Positions 48,201 to 55,236 of a stretch of DNA of 64,000 nt are shown here, one piece after another. The notes beneath the pieces are model-generated. The model was given only the letters and a program-made list of their open reading frames with translations. It ran no database searches and was not told where the DNA came from. The stretch is from Xanthomonas sp. AM6 (lineage in GTDB: Bacteria; Pseudomonadota; Gammaproteobacteria; Xanthomonadales; Xanthomonadaceae), in assembly GCF_025665335.1 (NCBI RefSeq), contig NZ_CP106869.1, forward strand, positions 4,056,501-4,120,500, in the 5' to 3' direction. The translations under genes and the position numbers were made by a program. The stretch's first letter is position 1. Each line of letters starts with the position of its first letter.

Positions 48201-48837
48201 ACAACCTGGCGCGAAGCAGATCGTTCACCGGGACCGGACGAAACGTCTCCGACGCCGCCGACGAGATGTTCACGACGTTTGGCCGCAGCCGCAGAGTTTC
48301 CAGCGCGTCCTGCCTGACGTATTCGGAGATGGCGAGCAGCACCTCGGCACGCTCCAGCGATTCGAGCTTGGAGGCATACCACTGCCTGACCCAATCGGCA
48401 TTCAGATAACTCGGATCATGAAGCGGGATCAGATCGTACAGCGTCGCAGCGGTCGGCCTGGGACAGGGACGCACGCCGATGGAAGTGACCGCCGCCTCCT
48501 GCGCGCCTTCCATCAGGCTCGATACATGCACCAGGTCCGGCTGCAGATCCTGCAGGAATGCCTCTCTGATCCGCTCGGACGCATGACGGCGCCAGGCATT
48601 GGCCGGGTCGCGCCAGTGCGCGGGCTGAACTGAGCGGAAGGTTACGAACCGCTCGCGCGGCAACAGGCTCGCGATCCCCTCCAGCTTGTCGCGCTCCATG
48701 TCCGCGTTGCTCACCACCCAGAACTCATGCCCGCGCGGCTGCCTGAGCATGGCCTCCGCAAGCGCCAGGGAGTATCTGCCGATGCCTCTGTGCTTGCTCT
48801 GCGTTTGCACTCCCTGGAGATCAATCAGAATGCGCAC
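45205..48837 (-). CDS. Three-module GT4 glycosyltransferase, third module degenerate
   Basis: This cytoplasmic protein of 1210 residues is built from three GT-B-like modules. Module 1 (1-405) begins RILIDLQGVQTQSKHRGIGR and has EGFGLPALEAM (E311, E319). Module 2 (about 470-835) has RAEGFGLPMAEAM (E724, E732). Module 3 (about 840-1150) keeps the outline but has GDAQPDGLPLVARRALALER where the E-x7-E motif should be, so it is probably not catalytic. Module 1 is closely similar to module 1 of the 841-residue transferase. The start is GTG 48837, overlapping the end of the 107-codon ORF by 17 bases. It probably builds the O-antigen backbone or its primer adaptor. Confidence 0.85.
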   Translation of the reverse strand: MRILIDLQGVQTQSKHRGIGRYSLALAEAMLRQPRGHEFWVVSNADMERDKLEGIASLLPRERFVTFRSVQPAHWRDPANAWRRHASERIREAFLQDLQPDLVHVSSLMEGAQEAAVTSIGVRPCPRPTAATLYDLIPLHDPSYLNADWVRQWYASKLESLERAEVLLAISEYVRQDALETLRLRPNVVNISSAASETFRPVPVNDLLRARLSAAFGIRGKYLIYSGAMDPRKNLERLLAAYAALPGRLLSQHQLVIVGGLSELEKGRLALVARRLGVAPDRIVLTGHVSDEQLVELYCGAELFVFPSLQEGFGLPALEAMSCGTAVIGSALTSIPEVIGRRDALFDPTDVGAIAGAIQRVLDTPEFARDLRAHGLRQASTFSWSATAARALDAFESCHRQRTSPRPWRALHADMQTNEAALVKELVHDLSTGNAAPTCDLMAAAAAIAANQETALEALRRMQPLPSTLSWRVEGPFDSSYSLALVNREIALALHREGVQVALHCTDGDGDFEPDPAFLTREPEIADLHRRAAALDPTAADVSSRLLYPPRVQDMSSRFNLLHAYAWEESELPCEWVDDFNEFLQGASALSAHVKKVLIDNGVGLPISVCGAGVDHWRRAPAHADFELKARRFRFLHVSSCLPRKGVDVLLQAYGDAFSEDDDVSLVIKTFANPQNQVERWLAAARASRPGFPHVEIIEEDLSDAQLQGLYSQCHVMVAPSRAEGFGLPMAEAMMSGLAVITTGWGGQCDFCTPETAWLLDYEFASAATLFDLPESVWAEPSRAHLASLLRELHSLGASERAQRVRRGEQLLRAKFGWGDVARRLIGFTREVAALPMAATALSVAWVGPWQQDCAVTAHALGLVGQMDARIFRLAWAAGAPVAPVPELEHCWRPQGPDALSELDAQLDVLAPDVVVLQLHRGLVQADRFSALVERQKRHDGRVVVAMLHGLAGEEAWESGTFRQALQACDRVLVPAIGALNVLRAHGIVNNAAILPYGMEDAAMAPGESRTAVPRRVLAVTSGAWDRELQSLIGAIGRLRLEIGDASLVLLADTPPPNADEPWISACTDEQELADVAAVVLIGDAQPDGLPLVARRALALERPVLSISERVAWPFPVQHLEPDAARRLVDALAASFRGQGWGAEQRFARWRDARRYSRLGRRLWNMMKAIAWDASARRATCSTALHDGPVLHGGPVLPERANAYRTGHVS
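45252..45287. repeat. Two tandem 18-bp units at the 3' end of the three-module transferase
   Basis: CCGGCCCGCCGTGCAGCA is followed directly by CCGGCCCGTCGTGCAGCG (two mismatches). On the coding strand this gives LHDGPVLHGGPVL near the C-terminus. It looks like a slippage duplication in a region without known function. Confidence 0.7.
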
Positions 48838-49144
48838 GCTTCCCGTCCTCAGTAGCGGCCGCTGCCTGGAGCTGGGCGAAGATTCGCGCGGCGCGCGAGG
48901 AAAGCTGCATCGGACCGCCCGGGCCGCGACTGCGCCCGTTGATCGCGATGTGGCGATGCCCCATGTCCGCCGCCAATCCGGCGCGCACGGCAAAGCGCTT
49001 CAGCGCCAGCAGCACGCCCGGATGGAGAGAAAGCATGCGTAGCGCCGCGTTCTTCAATCGAGGCCGCAGCAGCGCATATCGCATCAACCCCACAAGCATC
49101 GCCATAGGCTTGCGGCTTTGCGACGAAGGCGGGTGCACGTCCAC
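48821..49144 (-). CDS. Small protein resembling the C-terminal tail of LPS enzymes (107 aa)
   Basis: This is the first gene of the minus-strand LPS arm. A GTG start at 49144 has GAGG seven bases upstream; an inner ATG (MAMLVGLMRYALL) is an alternative. The sequence is rich in Arg, Leu and Ala, with an amphipathic pattern RYALLRPRLKNAALRMLSLH and the ending MQLSSRAARIFAQLQAAAA. That ending resembles the tail of the WbdD-like protein (SRLSARGRTLYAQLKRD). It may be a remnant of a larger transferase lost at the cluster border, or a genuine small adaptor. Overlap of 17 bases with the downstream GTG supports translation. Confidence 0.6.
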   Translation of the reverse strand: MDVHPPSSQSRKPMAMLVGLMRYALLRPRLKNAALRMLSLHPGVLLALKRFAVRAGLAADMGHRHIAINGRSRGPGGPMQLSSRAARIFAQLQAAAATEDGKRAHSD

Positions 49145-49189
49145 TTCAGGCCTCGTTGCGGCCGGTCGGCAGGCGACGACTGCGGCAAA

Positions 49190-50377
49190 TCACGAGCCCA
49201 GGGCCCGTTGCAGGTCGCGCCGCAAATCCCCCACATCCTCCACCCCCACGCTCAACCGCACCAGCGCATCGCTGATGCCGAGCTGGGCGCGCCGTTCCAC
49301 CGGCACCGAGGCATGGGTCATCACCGCGGGATGGTTGACCAGGCTCTCCACGCCGCCCAGCGATTCGGCCAGGGTGAACAGTTCGGTGCGTTCGCAGAAA
49401 CGCTTGGCCGCGTCGAAGCCGCCCTTGAGCACGATCGAGACGATGCCGCCGAAGCCGGACATCTGTTGCTGCGCCAGGGCGTGCTGCGGGTGCGAGGCCA
49501 GGCCGGGGTAGATCACCTTCTCCACGGCAGGATGGCGTTCCAGCCACTGCGCCAGCGCCAGCGCGTTCTCGCAATGCGCGCGCATGCGCAGCGGCAGGGT
49601 CTTGAGCCCGCGCAGCGCCAGGAAGCTGTCGAACGGGCCCTGCACGCCGCCCACCGAGTTCTGCAGGAACGCCAGCTGCTCGGCCAGTGCGGCGTTGGCG
49701 CCGACCACGGCGATGCCGCCGACCATGTCCGAGTGGCCGTTGAGGTACTTGGTGGCCGAGTGCACGACGATGTCCGCGCCCAGTTCCAGCGGGCGCTGCA
49801 GCATCGGCGAGGCGAAGGTGTTGTCCACCACCACCAGCAGGCCGTGCTGGCGCGCGATCGCGGCGATCGCGGCGATGTCGACGATCTTCAGCATCGGGTT
49901 GGTGGGGGTCTCGATCCACACCATCCGGGTCTTGGGCGTGATCGCCGCGGCGAACGCGGCCGGATCGGTCAGGTCGACGAAGCTGAAGTCCAGGGCGGCG
50001 GTGCGCCGGCGCACGCGCTCGAACAGGCGGTAGCTGCCGCCGTACAGGTCGTCCATCGCCACCACGTGGCTGCCGCTGTCCAGCAGCTCCATCACCGTGG
50101 AGGTGGCGGCCATGCCGGAGGCGAACGCGAAGCCGCGGCTGCCGCCTTCCAGCGCGGCGACGCAGCGCTCGTAGGCGAAGCGGGTCGGGTTGTGGGTGCG
50201 CGAGTACTCGAAGCCCTGGTGTTCGCCGGGGCTGGACTGGGCGTAGGTGGAGGTCGCATAGATCGGCGGCATCACCGCGCCCGTGGACGGGTCCGGATGC
50301 TGGCCGCCATGGATCGCCAGGGTCGCCAGCGACAGCGCAGGGCCGTCGCCATTGGGTTTGGACGCGTTGTCCGTCAT
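49190..50377 (-). CDS. metB: Cystathionine gamma-lyase/gamma-synthase (Cys/Met PLP enzyme)
   Basis: This PLP enzyme of 395 residues belongs to the Cys/Met metabolism family. It shows ATLAIHGGQHPDPSTGAVMP, YSRTHNPTRFAYERCVAALE, the phosphate-binding FASGMAATSTVMEL, the ETPTNPMLKIVD segment, and the PLP-lysine site HSATKYLNGHSDMVGGIAVV. It follows the cystathionine beta-synthase gene by 82 bases, so together they suggest homocysteine-to-cysteine conversion (reverse transsulfuration), making a gamma-lyase role more likely than synthase. The symbol is the conventional one for this LPS-border gene in Xanthomonas. Confidence 0.92.
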   Translation of the reverse strand: MTDNASKPNGDGPALSLATLAIHGGQHPDPSTGAVMPPIYATSTYAQSSPGEHQGFEYSRTHNPTRFAYERCVAALEGGSRGFAFASGMAATSTVMELLDSGSHVVAMDDLYGGSYRLFERVRRRTAALDFSFVDLTDPAAFAAAITPKTRMVWIETPTNPMLKIVDIAAIAAIARQHGLLVVVDNTFASPMLQRPLELGADIVVHSATKYLNGHSDMVGGIAVVGANAALAEQLAFLQNSVGGVQGPFDSFLALRGLKTLPLRMRAHCENALALAQWLERHPAVEKVIYPGLASHPQHALAQQQMSGFGGIVSIVLKGGFDAAKRFCERTELFTLAESLGGVESLVNHPAVMTHASVPVERRAQLGISDALVRLSVGVEDVGDLRRDLQRALGS

Positions 50378-50459
50378 GAGGGGTTCCCGGAGAAGGGGCG
50401 TGATTCTAGCAGCGCGGTCTGAACGGCCCCATGTACCGGGGCCGCTCGCGAGACCACCG

Positions 50460-51830
50460 TCACTGCACGCGGCGGCGCAGGTAGTTGAGCAGGTCGATGC
50501 GGGTGATCAGGCCGAGGAAGGCGCCTTCGTTCATGACGATGGCGACCTGGCCGCGGTCGAACACCGGCAGCAGCGCTTCGATCGGCGATTTCACGTCGAG
50601 CCGGTCGAGCTTGCTGACCATGGCCGTGGAGACCGGGTCGCGGAACCGCGCCTCGTCGCCGTAGACGTGCAACAAGACGTCGCTTTCGTCGACGATGCCG
50701 ACCAGTTGGTCGCCGTCCATCACCGGCAGCTGCGACACGTCGTACAGCTTCATGCGCTGGTAGGCGGTGGTCAGCAGGTCGTTGGGGCCGACCACCACGG
50801 TGTCGCGCTGGCTGTACGGGCGCAGGATCAGGTCGCGCAGGTCGCCGTGCTGCGGGCGCTCCAGGAAGCCGTTGTCCAGCATCCAGTAGTCGTTGTACAT
50901 CTTCGACAGGTACTTGTTGCCGGTGTCGCAGACGAACACCAGCACGCGCTTGGGCTCGGTCTGCGCGCGGCAGTACTTCAGCGCCGCGGCCAGCAGGGTG
51001 CCGGTCGAGGAGCCGCCGAGGATGCCCTCCTTGGCCAGCAGCTCGCGCGCGGTGTGGAAGCTCTCCGCGTCGCTGATCGAGTAGGCCTTCTTGACCCGGG
51101 TGAAATCGGAGATCGCCGGCAGGAAGTCCTCGCCGATGCCCTCCACCAGCCAGCTGCCGGACTTCTCGCTGACCGTGCCCTGCTCGATGTACTCGGTCAG
51201 GATCGAGCCGACCGGGTCGGCCAGCACCAGTTCGGTGTGCGGCGAGGCGGCGGCGAAGGCGCGCGACAGGCCGGTCATGGTGCCGGAGCTGCCGCAGCCG
51301 AACACGATCGCGTCCAGCCTGCCGTCCATCTGCCGCAGGATCTCCGGGCCGGTGCCGAATTCGTGCGCGGCCGGGTTGTCGGGGTTGCCGAACTGGTTGA
51401 TGAAGTAGGCGCCCGGGGTCTCGGAGGCGATGCGCGCGGCCAGGTCCTGGTAGTACTCCGGATGGCCCTTGGCCACGTCCGAGCGGGTCAGCACCACCTC
51501 GGCGCCCATCGCCTTGAGGTTGAAGATCTTCTCCCGGCTCATCTTGTCCGGCACCACCAGGATCAGCTTGTAGCCCTTCTGCTGGGCGACCAGGGCCAGG
51601 CCGATGCCGGTGTTGCCGGCGGTGCCCTCGACCAGCACCGCGCCGGGCTTGAGCTCGCCGCGGCGCTCGGCCGCCTCGATCATCGACAGGCCGATGCGGT
51701 CCTTGATCGAACCGCCGGGGTTGGCGCTCTCCAGCTTCAGGTACAGCTCGCACACGCCGGTGTCGAGCTTGCTGGCCTTGACGATGGGGGTGTCGCCGAT
51801 CAGGTCGAGTACGGAAGAATGAATGGCCAT
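50460..51830 (-). CDS. cbs: Cystathionine beta-synthase with tandem CBS domains
   Basis: This protein of 456 residues has a PLP cysteine-synthase fold (about 1-320) with KLESANPGGSIKDRIGLSMI (PLP lysine), TAGNTGIGLALVAQQKGYKL (substrate loop), GCGSSGTMTGLSRA and GGSSTGTLLAAAL. A C-terminal pair of CBS modules follows (about 345-456), LLTTAYQRMKLYDVSQLPVM and MNEGAFLGLITRIDLLNYLR. Plain CysK enzymes lack the CBS pair, so this condenses serine (or O-acetylserine) with homocysteine. The ATG at 51830 is preferred; an ATG five codons upstream exists. It heads a unit with metB. Confidence 0.9.
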   Translation of the reverse strand: MAIHSSVLDLIGDTPIVKASKLDTGVCELYLKLESANPGGSIKDRIGLSMIEAAERRGELKPGAVLVEGTAGNTGIGLALVAQQKGYKLILVVPDKMSREKIFNLKAMGAEVVLTRSDVAKGHPEYYQDLAARIASETPGAYFINQFGNPDNPAAHEFGTGPEILRQMDGRLDAIVFGCGSSGTMTGLSRAFAAASPHTELVLADPVGSILTEYIEQGTVSEKSGSWLVEGIGEDFLPAISDFTRVKKAYSISDAESFHTARELLAKEGILGGSSTGTLLAAALKYCRAQTEPKRVLVFVCDTGNKYLSKMYNDYWMLDNGFLERPQHGDLRDLILRPYSQRDTVVVGPNDLLTTAYQRMKLYDVSQLPVMDGDQLVGIVDESDVLLHVYGDEARFRDPVSTAMVSKLDRLDVKSPIEALLPVFDRGQVAIVMNEGAFLGLITRIDLLNYLRRRVQ

Positions 51831-51923
51831 CGTGTCCGGAAACATCGCGCCGTCGCAGCGGCTGGACCGGGCATTATCCGCGGTATGCGCCGGAATGTCA
51901 GACGGTGGCGCGGAAATCGGCAT

Positions 51924-51946
51924 GAAAAAAGCCGCGATTGCGGCTT
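51924..51946 (-). terminator. Rho-independent terminator after the YdcH-like gene
   Basis: Reading the minus strand, AAGCCGC, an AATC loop and GCGGCTT form a perfect 7-bp stem followed by a run of T. It lies 86 bases beyond the YdcH-like stop codon and upstream of cbs, so it isolates cbs-metB from upstream transcription. Confidence 0.85.
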
Positions 51947-52031
51947 CAGGGTAGATGACGCGGACGGTGGCGAGCCGACGAGGAGGCCGGCCACCGCCCG
52001 CGACAAGTGAACGCGTCGTGGGAGAGGTGGA

Positions 52032-52256
52032 TCAGTGGGGCTTCTGCTGCTCGTCGTACAGCCGCAGCAGCTTTTCCTTGGCCGCGAGCTTTTCCCGCTT
52101 CATCTGGGACAGGGTGAGATCGTCGATCGGCAGCACGCCGAGTTCGGCATCCATGCATTTCTTGTCCAGGGTCTTGTGGCGCTGGTACAGCTGCTTGAAC
52201 TCGGGATCGGATTTGATCAGCGCGTCGATTTCGGTCTGCGATTGCCCTTCGAACAT
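52032..52256 (-). CDS. YdcH/DUF465 family small helical protein
   Basis: This protein of 74 residues is almost entirely helical and charged, with KSDPEFKQLYQRHKTLDKKC at the start and LTLSQMKREKLAAKEKLLRL at the end. This is the pattern of DUF465, a small family found across Proteobacteria with no settled role. The ATG at 52256 is supported by an excellent AAGGAGG nine bases upstream. The longer in-frame reading is unsupported. Confidence 0.88.
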   Translation of the reverse strand: MFEGQSQTEIDALIKSDPEFKQLYQRHKTLDKKCMDAELGVLPIDDLTLSQMKREKLAAKEKLLRLYDEQQKPH

Positions 52257-52594
52257 AGGAATAGCCTCCTTCAGCTGGAAACAAGAACGCCCCGGCCGGA
52301 ACGGCGCGGGGCGTTGCCTGGGAGCGGAGTCGCGCGGACCGCCAGCCACTCCACCGCAACGCCCGGGCCTGCGGCCCCTGGAACGTCGTGCTGCGGTGCG
52401 TGCCACTGTTTCATCGGCCCGGTGCCTCCGTGGGACCAGGCGACGCGATGCCGCCTGGGATATCGACCCTACGCCTCCCCACCGGATCCGACAAGGGAGG
52501 CTTGCCCGCTTTCCCGCATTCAGTTGCTTGCCGCTCAGGCCCAGGGAAAAACCGCGTTAAAAACGGTTACAGGATCCGAAAACGGCCACCCGGC
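52257..52594. other. Intergenic region before the YdcH-like gene
   Basis: About 340 bases lie between the OmpA-like gene and the YdcH-like gene, both on the minus strand. I find no gene. A weak stem (AACCG / CGGTT) followed by T on the minus strand around 52545-52570 might end the OmpA-like transcript. The promoter of the small gene should lie around 52280-52340, but no consensus pair stands out. Confidence 0.4.
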
Positions 52595-53491
52595 TCAGGG
52601 CGCGATCACCACCTCGGCGGCGCGGGCCTTGGTCGCCGGCGCCTTCTTGCCGACCGCCTGCAGCCGGCTCGCGGCGACGCCGCCGCCGACCAACGCGTCG
52701 CGCAGGGCGTCGGCGCGCTTCTGCGCCACGCCCGCATCGGCGTCGTAGGCCTCGATCCGCACCCGGCCCTTGGCGCCGATCTGCAGGTACTGCGCCAGCG
52801 CCTTGGCCTGGCCGGCGGCATCGGCGGTCAGCGCCGCCTTGCCCGCGGCGAACGCGCCGCCGGTGACGGTGAAGACTTCCCCGCGCGGCTCGAAGCGCGA
52901 AGCCGGCAGCTTGGCCCCGGCGACCAGTTCGGCCTCCTCGCGGGCCAGCTTGGCCGACTTCTGCTGCGCGGCGCTGAGCTTGGCGGTCTGCTGCCCGGCC
53001 ACGCTGGTCAGGGCCAGCTCGGCGTCCTGCCGCGCCAGCTGCTCGGCCTCGGCCGCCTGGCGCAGGCTTTCGGCCTCCTCGGCCTGGATCTGCGCCTGCA
53101 CCCGCAGCCGCTCGGCTTCCTGGCGCGCGCGCGCGGCCTCGCGGCGGCTGGCCTCGACCAGCAGCTCGTTGCGGGTCTTCTCCAGCCGGTCGACCTCGCG
53201 CCGCGCCAGCGCCGCGCGCGCGGCGGTCTCGGCGATCTCGACGCGGCGCTCGGCAAGATAGCGCGCGTCGTCCTGTTCCTTGCGCTTGGCCGCGGCGAAC
53301 GCGGCGACCGCCTGCTGCGCCTGCAGGCGCTCGTAGGCGGCCACGTCGGCGCTCAGCGGATCGGCCTGCAGCGCGACCAGGCGCTGGTTCAGCACCGCCA
53401 GCTCCGGATCCTCGGCGGCGAAGGCGGCCAGCGGCGCGAGCAGCAACAGCAGCGCGGCCAGGCGGCCGGCCATCCCCTGGCGGCGGCTCAT
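52595..53491 (-). CDS. OmpA-like envelope protein with coiled-coil region
   Basis: This protein of 298 residues has a signal peptide (AGRLAALLLLLAPLAAFA), a long Ala/Glu/Arg-rich helical part (about 30-190) likely forming a coiled coil, and a C-terminal OmpA-like domain (about 205-298). The domain has RGEVFTVTGGAFAAGKAALT and the peptidoglycan-type VRIEAYDADAGVAQKRADAL. It should link envelope structures to the cell wall. An ATG six codons in (53473) could be the true start of the signal peptide. Its start overlaps the stop of the DUF4398 gene by ATGA. Confidence 0.8.
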   Translation of the reverse strand: MSRRQGMAGRLAALLLLLAPLAAFAAEDPELAVLNQRLVALQADPLSADVAAYERLQAQQAVAAFAAAKRKEQDDARYLAERRVEIAETAARAALARREVDRLEKTRNELLVEASRREAARARQEAERLRVQAQIQAEEAESLRQAAEAEQLARQDAELALTSVAGQQTAKLSAAQQKSAKLAREEAELVAGAKLPASRFEPRGEVFTVTGGAFAAGKAALTADAAGQAKALAQYLQIGAKGRVRIEAYDADAGVAQKRADALRDALVGGGVAASRLQAVGKKAPATKARAAEVVIAP

Positions 53492-53880
53492 GGGCGGCCC
53501 TCCCCGGTGTTCAGGGTGCGCTGCAGCTCGGCCACCTCGGCCTTGCGCTGCTGCAGTTGCGCGTTCGCCACCGCCTCCTCGCTGCGTACCCGCGCCAGGT
53601 CGGCGTCGGCCGCCACGCGCAGCGCCAGCTGCGGGGCGGTCTTGCGTTGGCGGCGGTCCAGCGCCGCCTGCTGGGCCTGCTCCAGGCCCTGGCGGGCGGT
53701 GGCGATCAGGTCCGGGGCGTACTGGTCGGCGTCGGCCTGGACCGCGCGCTGCACCGCCTGCTGCGCGGTCTGCAGCTCCGGCGAGGCGACCTGGGCGAAG
53801 GCGGCGGGCGCGGCAAACAGCGCCAATGCGCACGCCATCACGTACTGCGGGCAACGGATTTGTGCGAAGCTAGTTTTCAT
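53488..53880 (-). CDS. DUF4398-domain periplasmic protein
   Basis: This small exported protein of 130 residues has a signal peptide through VMACALALFAAPAAFA and then a helical DUF4398-type hairpin (SPELQTAQQAVQRAVQADAD, YAPDLIATARQGLEQAQQAA). DUF4398 proteins often sit just before OmpA-like partners, as here, with ATGA overlap, so the two probably form one envelope complex. It is divergent from the PilT/PilU-type gene, 99 bases away. The function is unknown. Confidence 0.8.
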   Translation of the reverse strand: MKTSFAQIRCPQYVMACALALFAAPAAFAQVASPELQTAQQAVQRAVQADADQYAPDLIATARQGLEQAQQAALDRRQRKTAPQLALRVAADADLARVRSEEAVANAQLQQRKAEVAELQRTLNTGEGRP

Positions 53881-53979
53881 CAAGGGGGGCCGTAGGCGGA
53901 GACGTCGAGCGCGGCCATTGTCGGAAGCCTGTGGCGCGCTTGCAACGGGCAGCCGCGGATTGTTGGGGAACCATTGCGC

Positions 53980-55125
53980 ATGGATATCGGCTACTTCCTG
54001 AAGCTGATGACCGAAAAGAACGCCTCGGACATGTTCCTGACCACGGGAGCACCGGTCTATATCAAGATCGAAGGCAAGCTGTACCCGCTCGGCGCCACCG
54101 GCCTGCCGCCGGGCATGGTCAAGAAGATCGCCTACTCGCTGATGGACGAGGGCCAGGTGCCGCAGTTCGAGCGCGAGCTGGAACTGAACATGGCCATCGC
54201 GCTGCAGGACGCCGGCCGCTTCCGGGTCAACGTGTTCAAGCAGCGCGGCGAGGTCGGCATGGTGATCCGCGCGATCCGCAGCAAGATCCCCAGCATCGAG
54301 GAACTGCACCTGCCGCAGGTGCTCAAGGACGTGATCATGACCCCGCGCGGGCTGGTGCTGGTGGTCGGCTCGACCGGCTCGGGCAAGTCCACCTCGCTGG
54401 CGTCGATGATCGACCACCGCAACAGCACCACCACCGGGCACATCCTCACCATCGAGGACCCGATCGAATACCTGCACAAGCACAAGATGTCCATCGTCAA
54501 CCAGCGCGAGGTCGGCCTGGACACCCACGCCTTCCACAACGCGCTGAAGAACGCGATGCGCGAGGCGCCGGACGTGATCCTGATCGGCGAGATCCTGGAC
54601 GCGACGACGATGGAAGCGGCGATCGCCTTCGCCGAGACCGGCCACCTGTGCCTGGCCACGCTGCACTCCAACAACGCCGACCAGACCATCGAGCGCATCC
54701 TCAACTTCTTCCCCGAGAGCGCGCACAAGAACGTGCTGATGAACCTGGCGCTGAACCTGCGCGCGGTGATCTCCCAGCGCCTGGTCAAGGACAAGAACGA
54801 GCGCCGCCGCCCGGCCACCGAAGTGCTGCTGAACACGCCGATGATCCGCGACCTGCTGCGCCGCGGCCAGGTGCACGAGATCAAGCAGGCGATGGAGGAA
54901 TCGCTGGAGGAAGGCATGGAGACCTTCGACCAGTGCCTGTTCCGGATGGTCAAGCAGGGCCAGATCGAGCAGGAGGAAGCGCTGCGCGCGGCCGACTCGC
55001 GCGACGGCCTGGCGCTGAAGTTCCGCCTGTCCGAGGGCGCCAGCGGCGAGCACGATCCCTACGCCGACTACGACGCCGGTAGCGGCGGCGCCAGTTCGCC
55101 GCGGATCACCCACGGTTTCGTCTGA
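53980..55125 (+). CDS. pilU: PilT/PilU-family type IV pilus retraction ATPase
   Basis: This hexameric ATPase of 381 residues is involved in twitching motility. The start MDIGYFLKLMTEKNASDMFL matches PilU. Walker A is VVGSTGSGKSTSLASM, the Asp box ILTIEDPIEYLHKHK, Walker B DVILIGEILDATTMEAAI, and the His box HLCLATLHSNNADQTIERI; all are intact. The C-terminal extension rich in Gly/Asp/Ser (about 345-381) fits PilU better than PilT, but no pilT is next to it here, so the assignment to PilU over a second PilT is tentative. ATG 53980 is used; an in-frame TTG lies two codons upstream. Confidence 0.85.
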   Translation: MDIGYFLKLMTEKNASDMFLTTGAPVYIKIEGKLYPLGATGLPPGMVKKIAYSLMDEGQVPQFERELELNMAIALQDAGRFRVNVFKQRGEVGMVIRAIRSKIPSIEELHLPQVLKDVIMTPRGLVLVVGSTGSGKSTSLASMIDHRNSTTTGHILTIEDPIEYLHKHKMSIVNQREVGLDTHAFHNALKNAMREAPDVILIGEILDATTMEAAIAFAETGHLCLATLHSNNADQTIERILNFFPESAHKNVLMNLALNLRAVISQRLVKDKNERRRPATEVLLNTPMIRDLLRRGQVHEIKQAMEESLEEGMETFDQCLFRMVKQGQIEQEEALRAADSRDGLALKFRLSEGASGEHDPYADYDAGSGGASSPRITHGFV

Positions 55126-55147
55126 GGGCGCGCGCCGCCGCGTCGCC

Positions 55148-55219
55148 CCTGTAGGAGCGGCTTCAGCCGCGACACGCTTTACCGGTAGCGCCGGTCGCGG
55201 CTGAAGCCGCTCCTACAGG
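55148..55219. repeat. Long perfect inverted repeat (REP/BIME-like)
   Basis: Two 26-base arms (55148-55173 and 55194-55219; core GGAGCGGCTTCAGCCGC) are exact inverses around a 20-base centre. This is the common REP-type element of xanthomonads, often 3' of genes. It lies between the convergent pilU-like and maiA genes and could act as a transcription or RNA-stability barrier. Confidence 0.9.
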
Positions 55220-55236
55220 TCATGGCGCAGGGTGGT

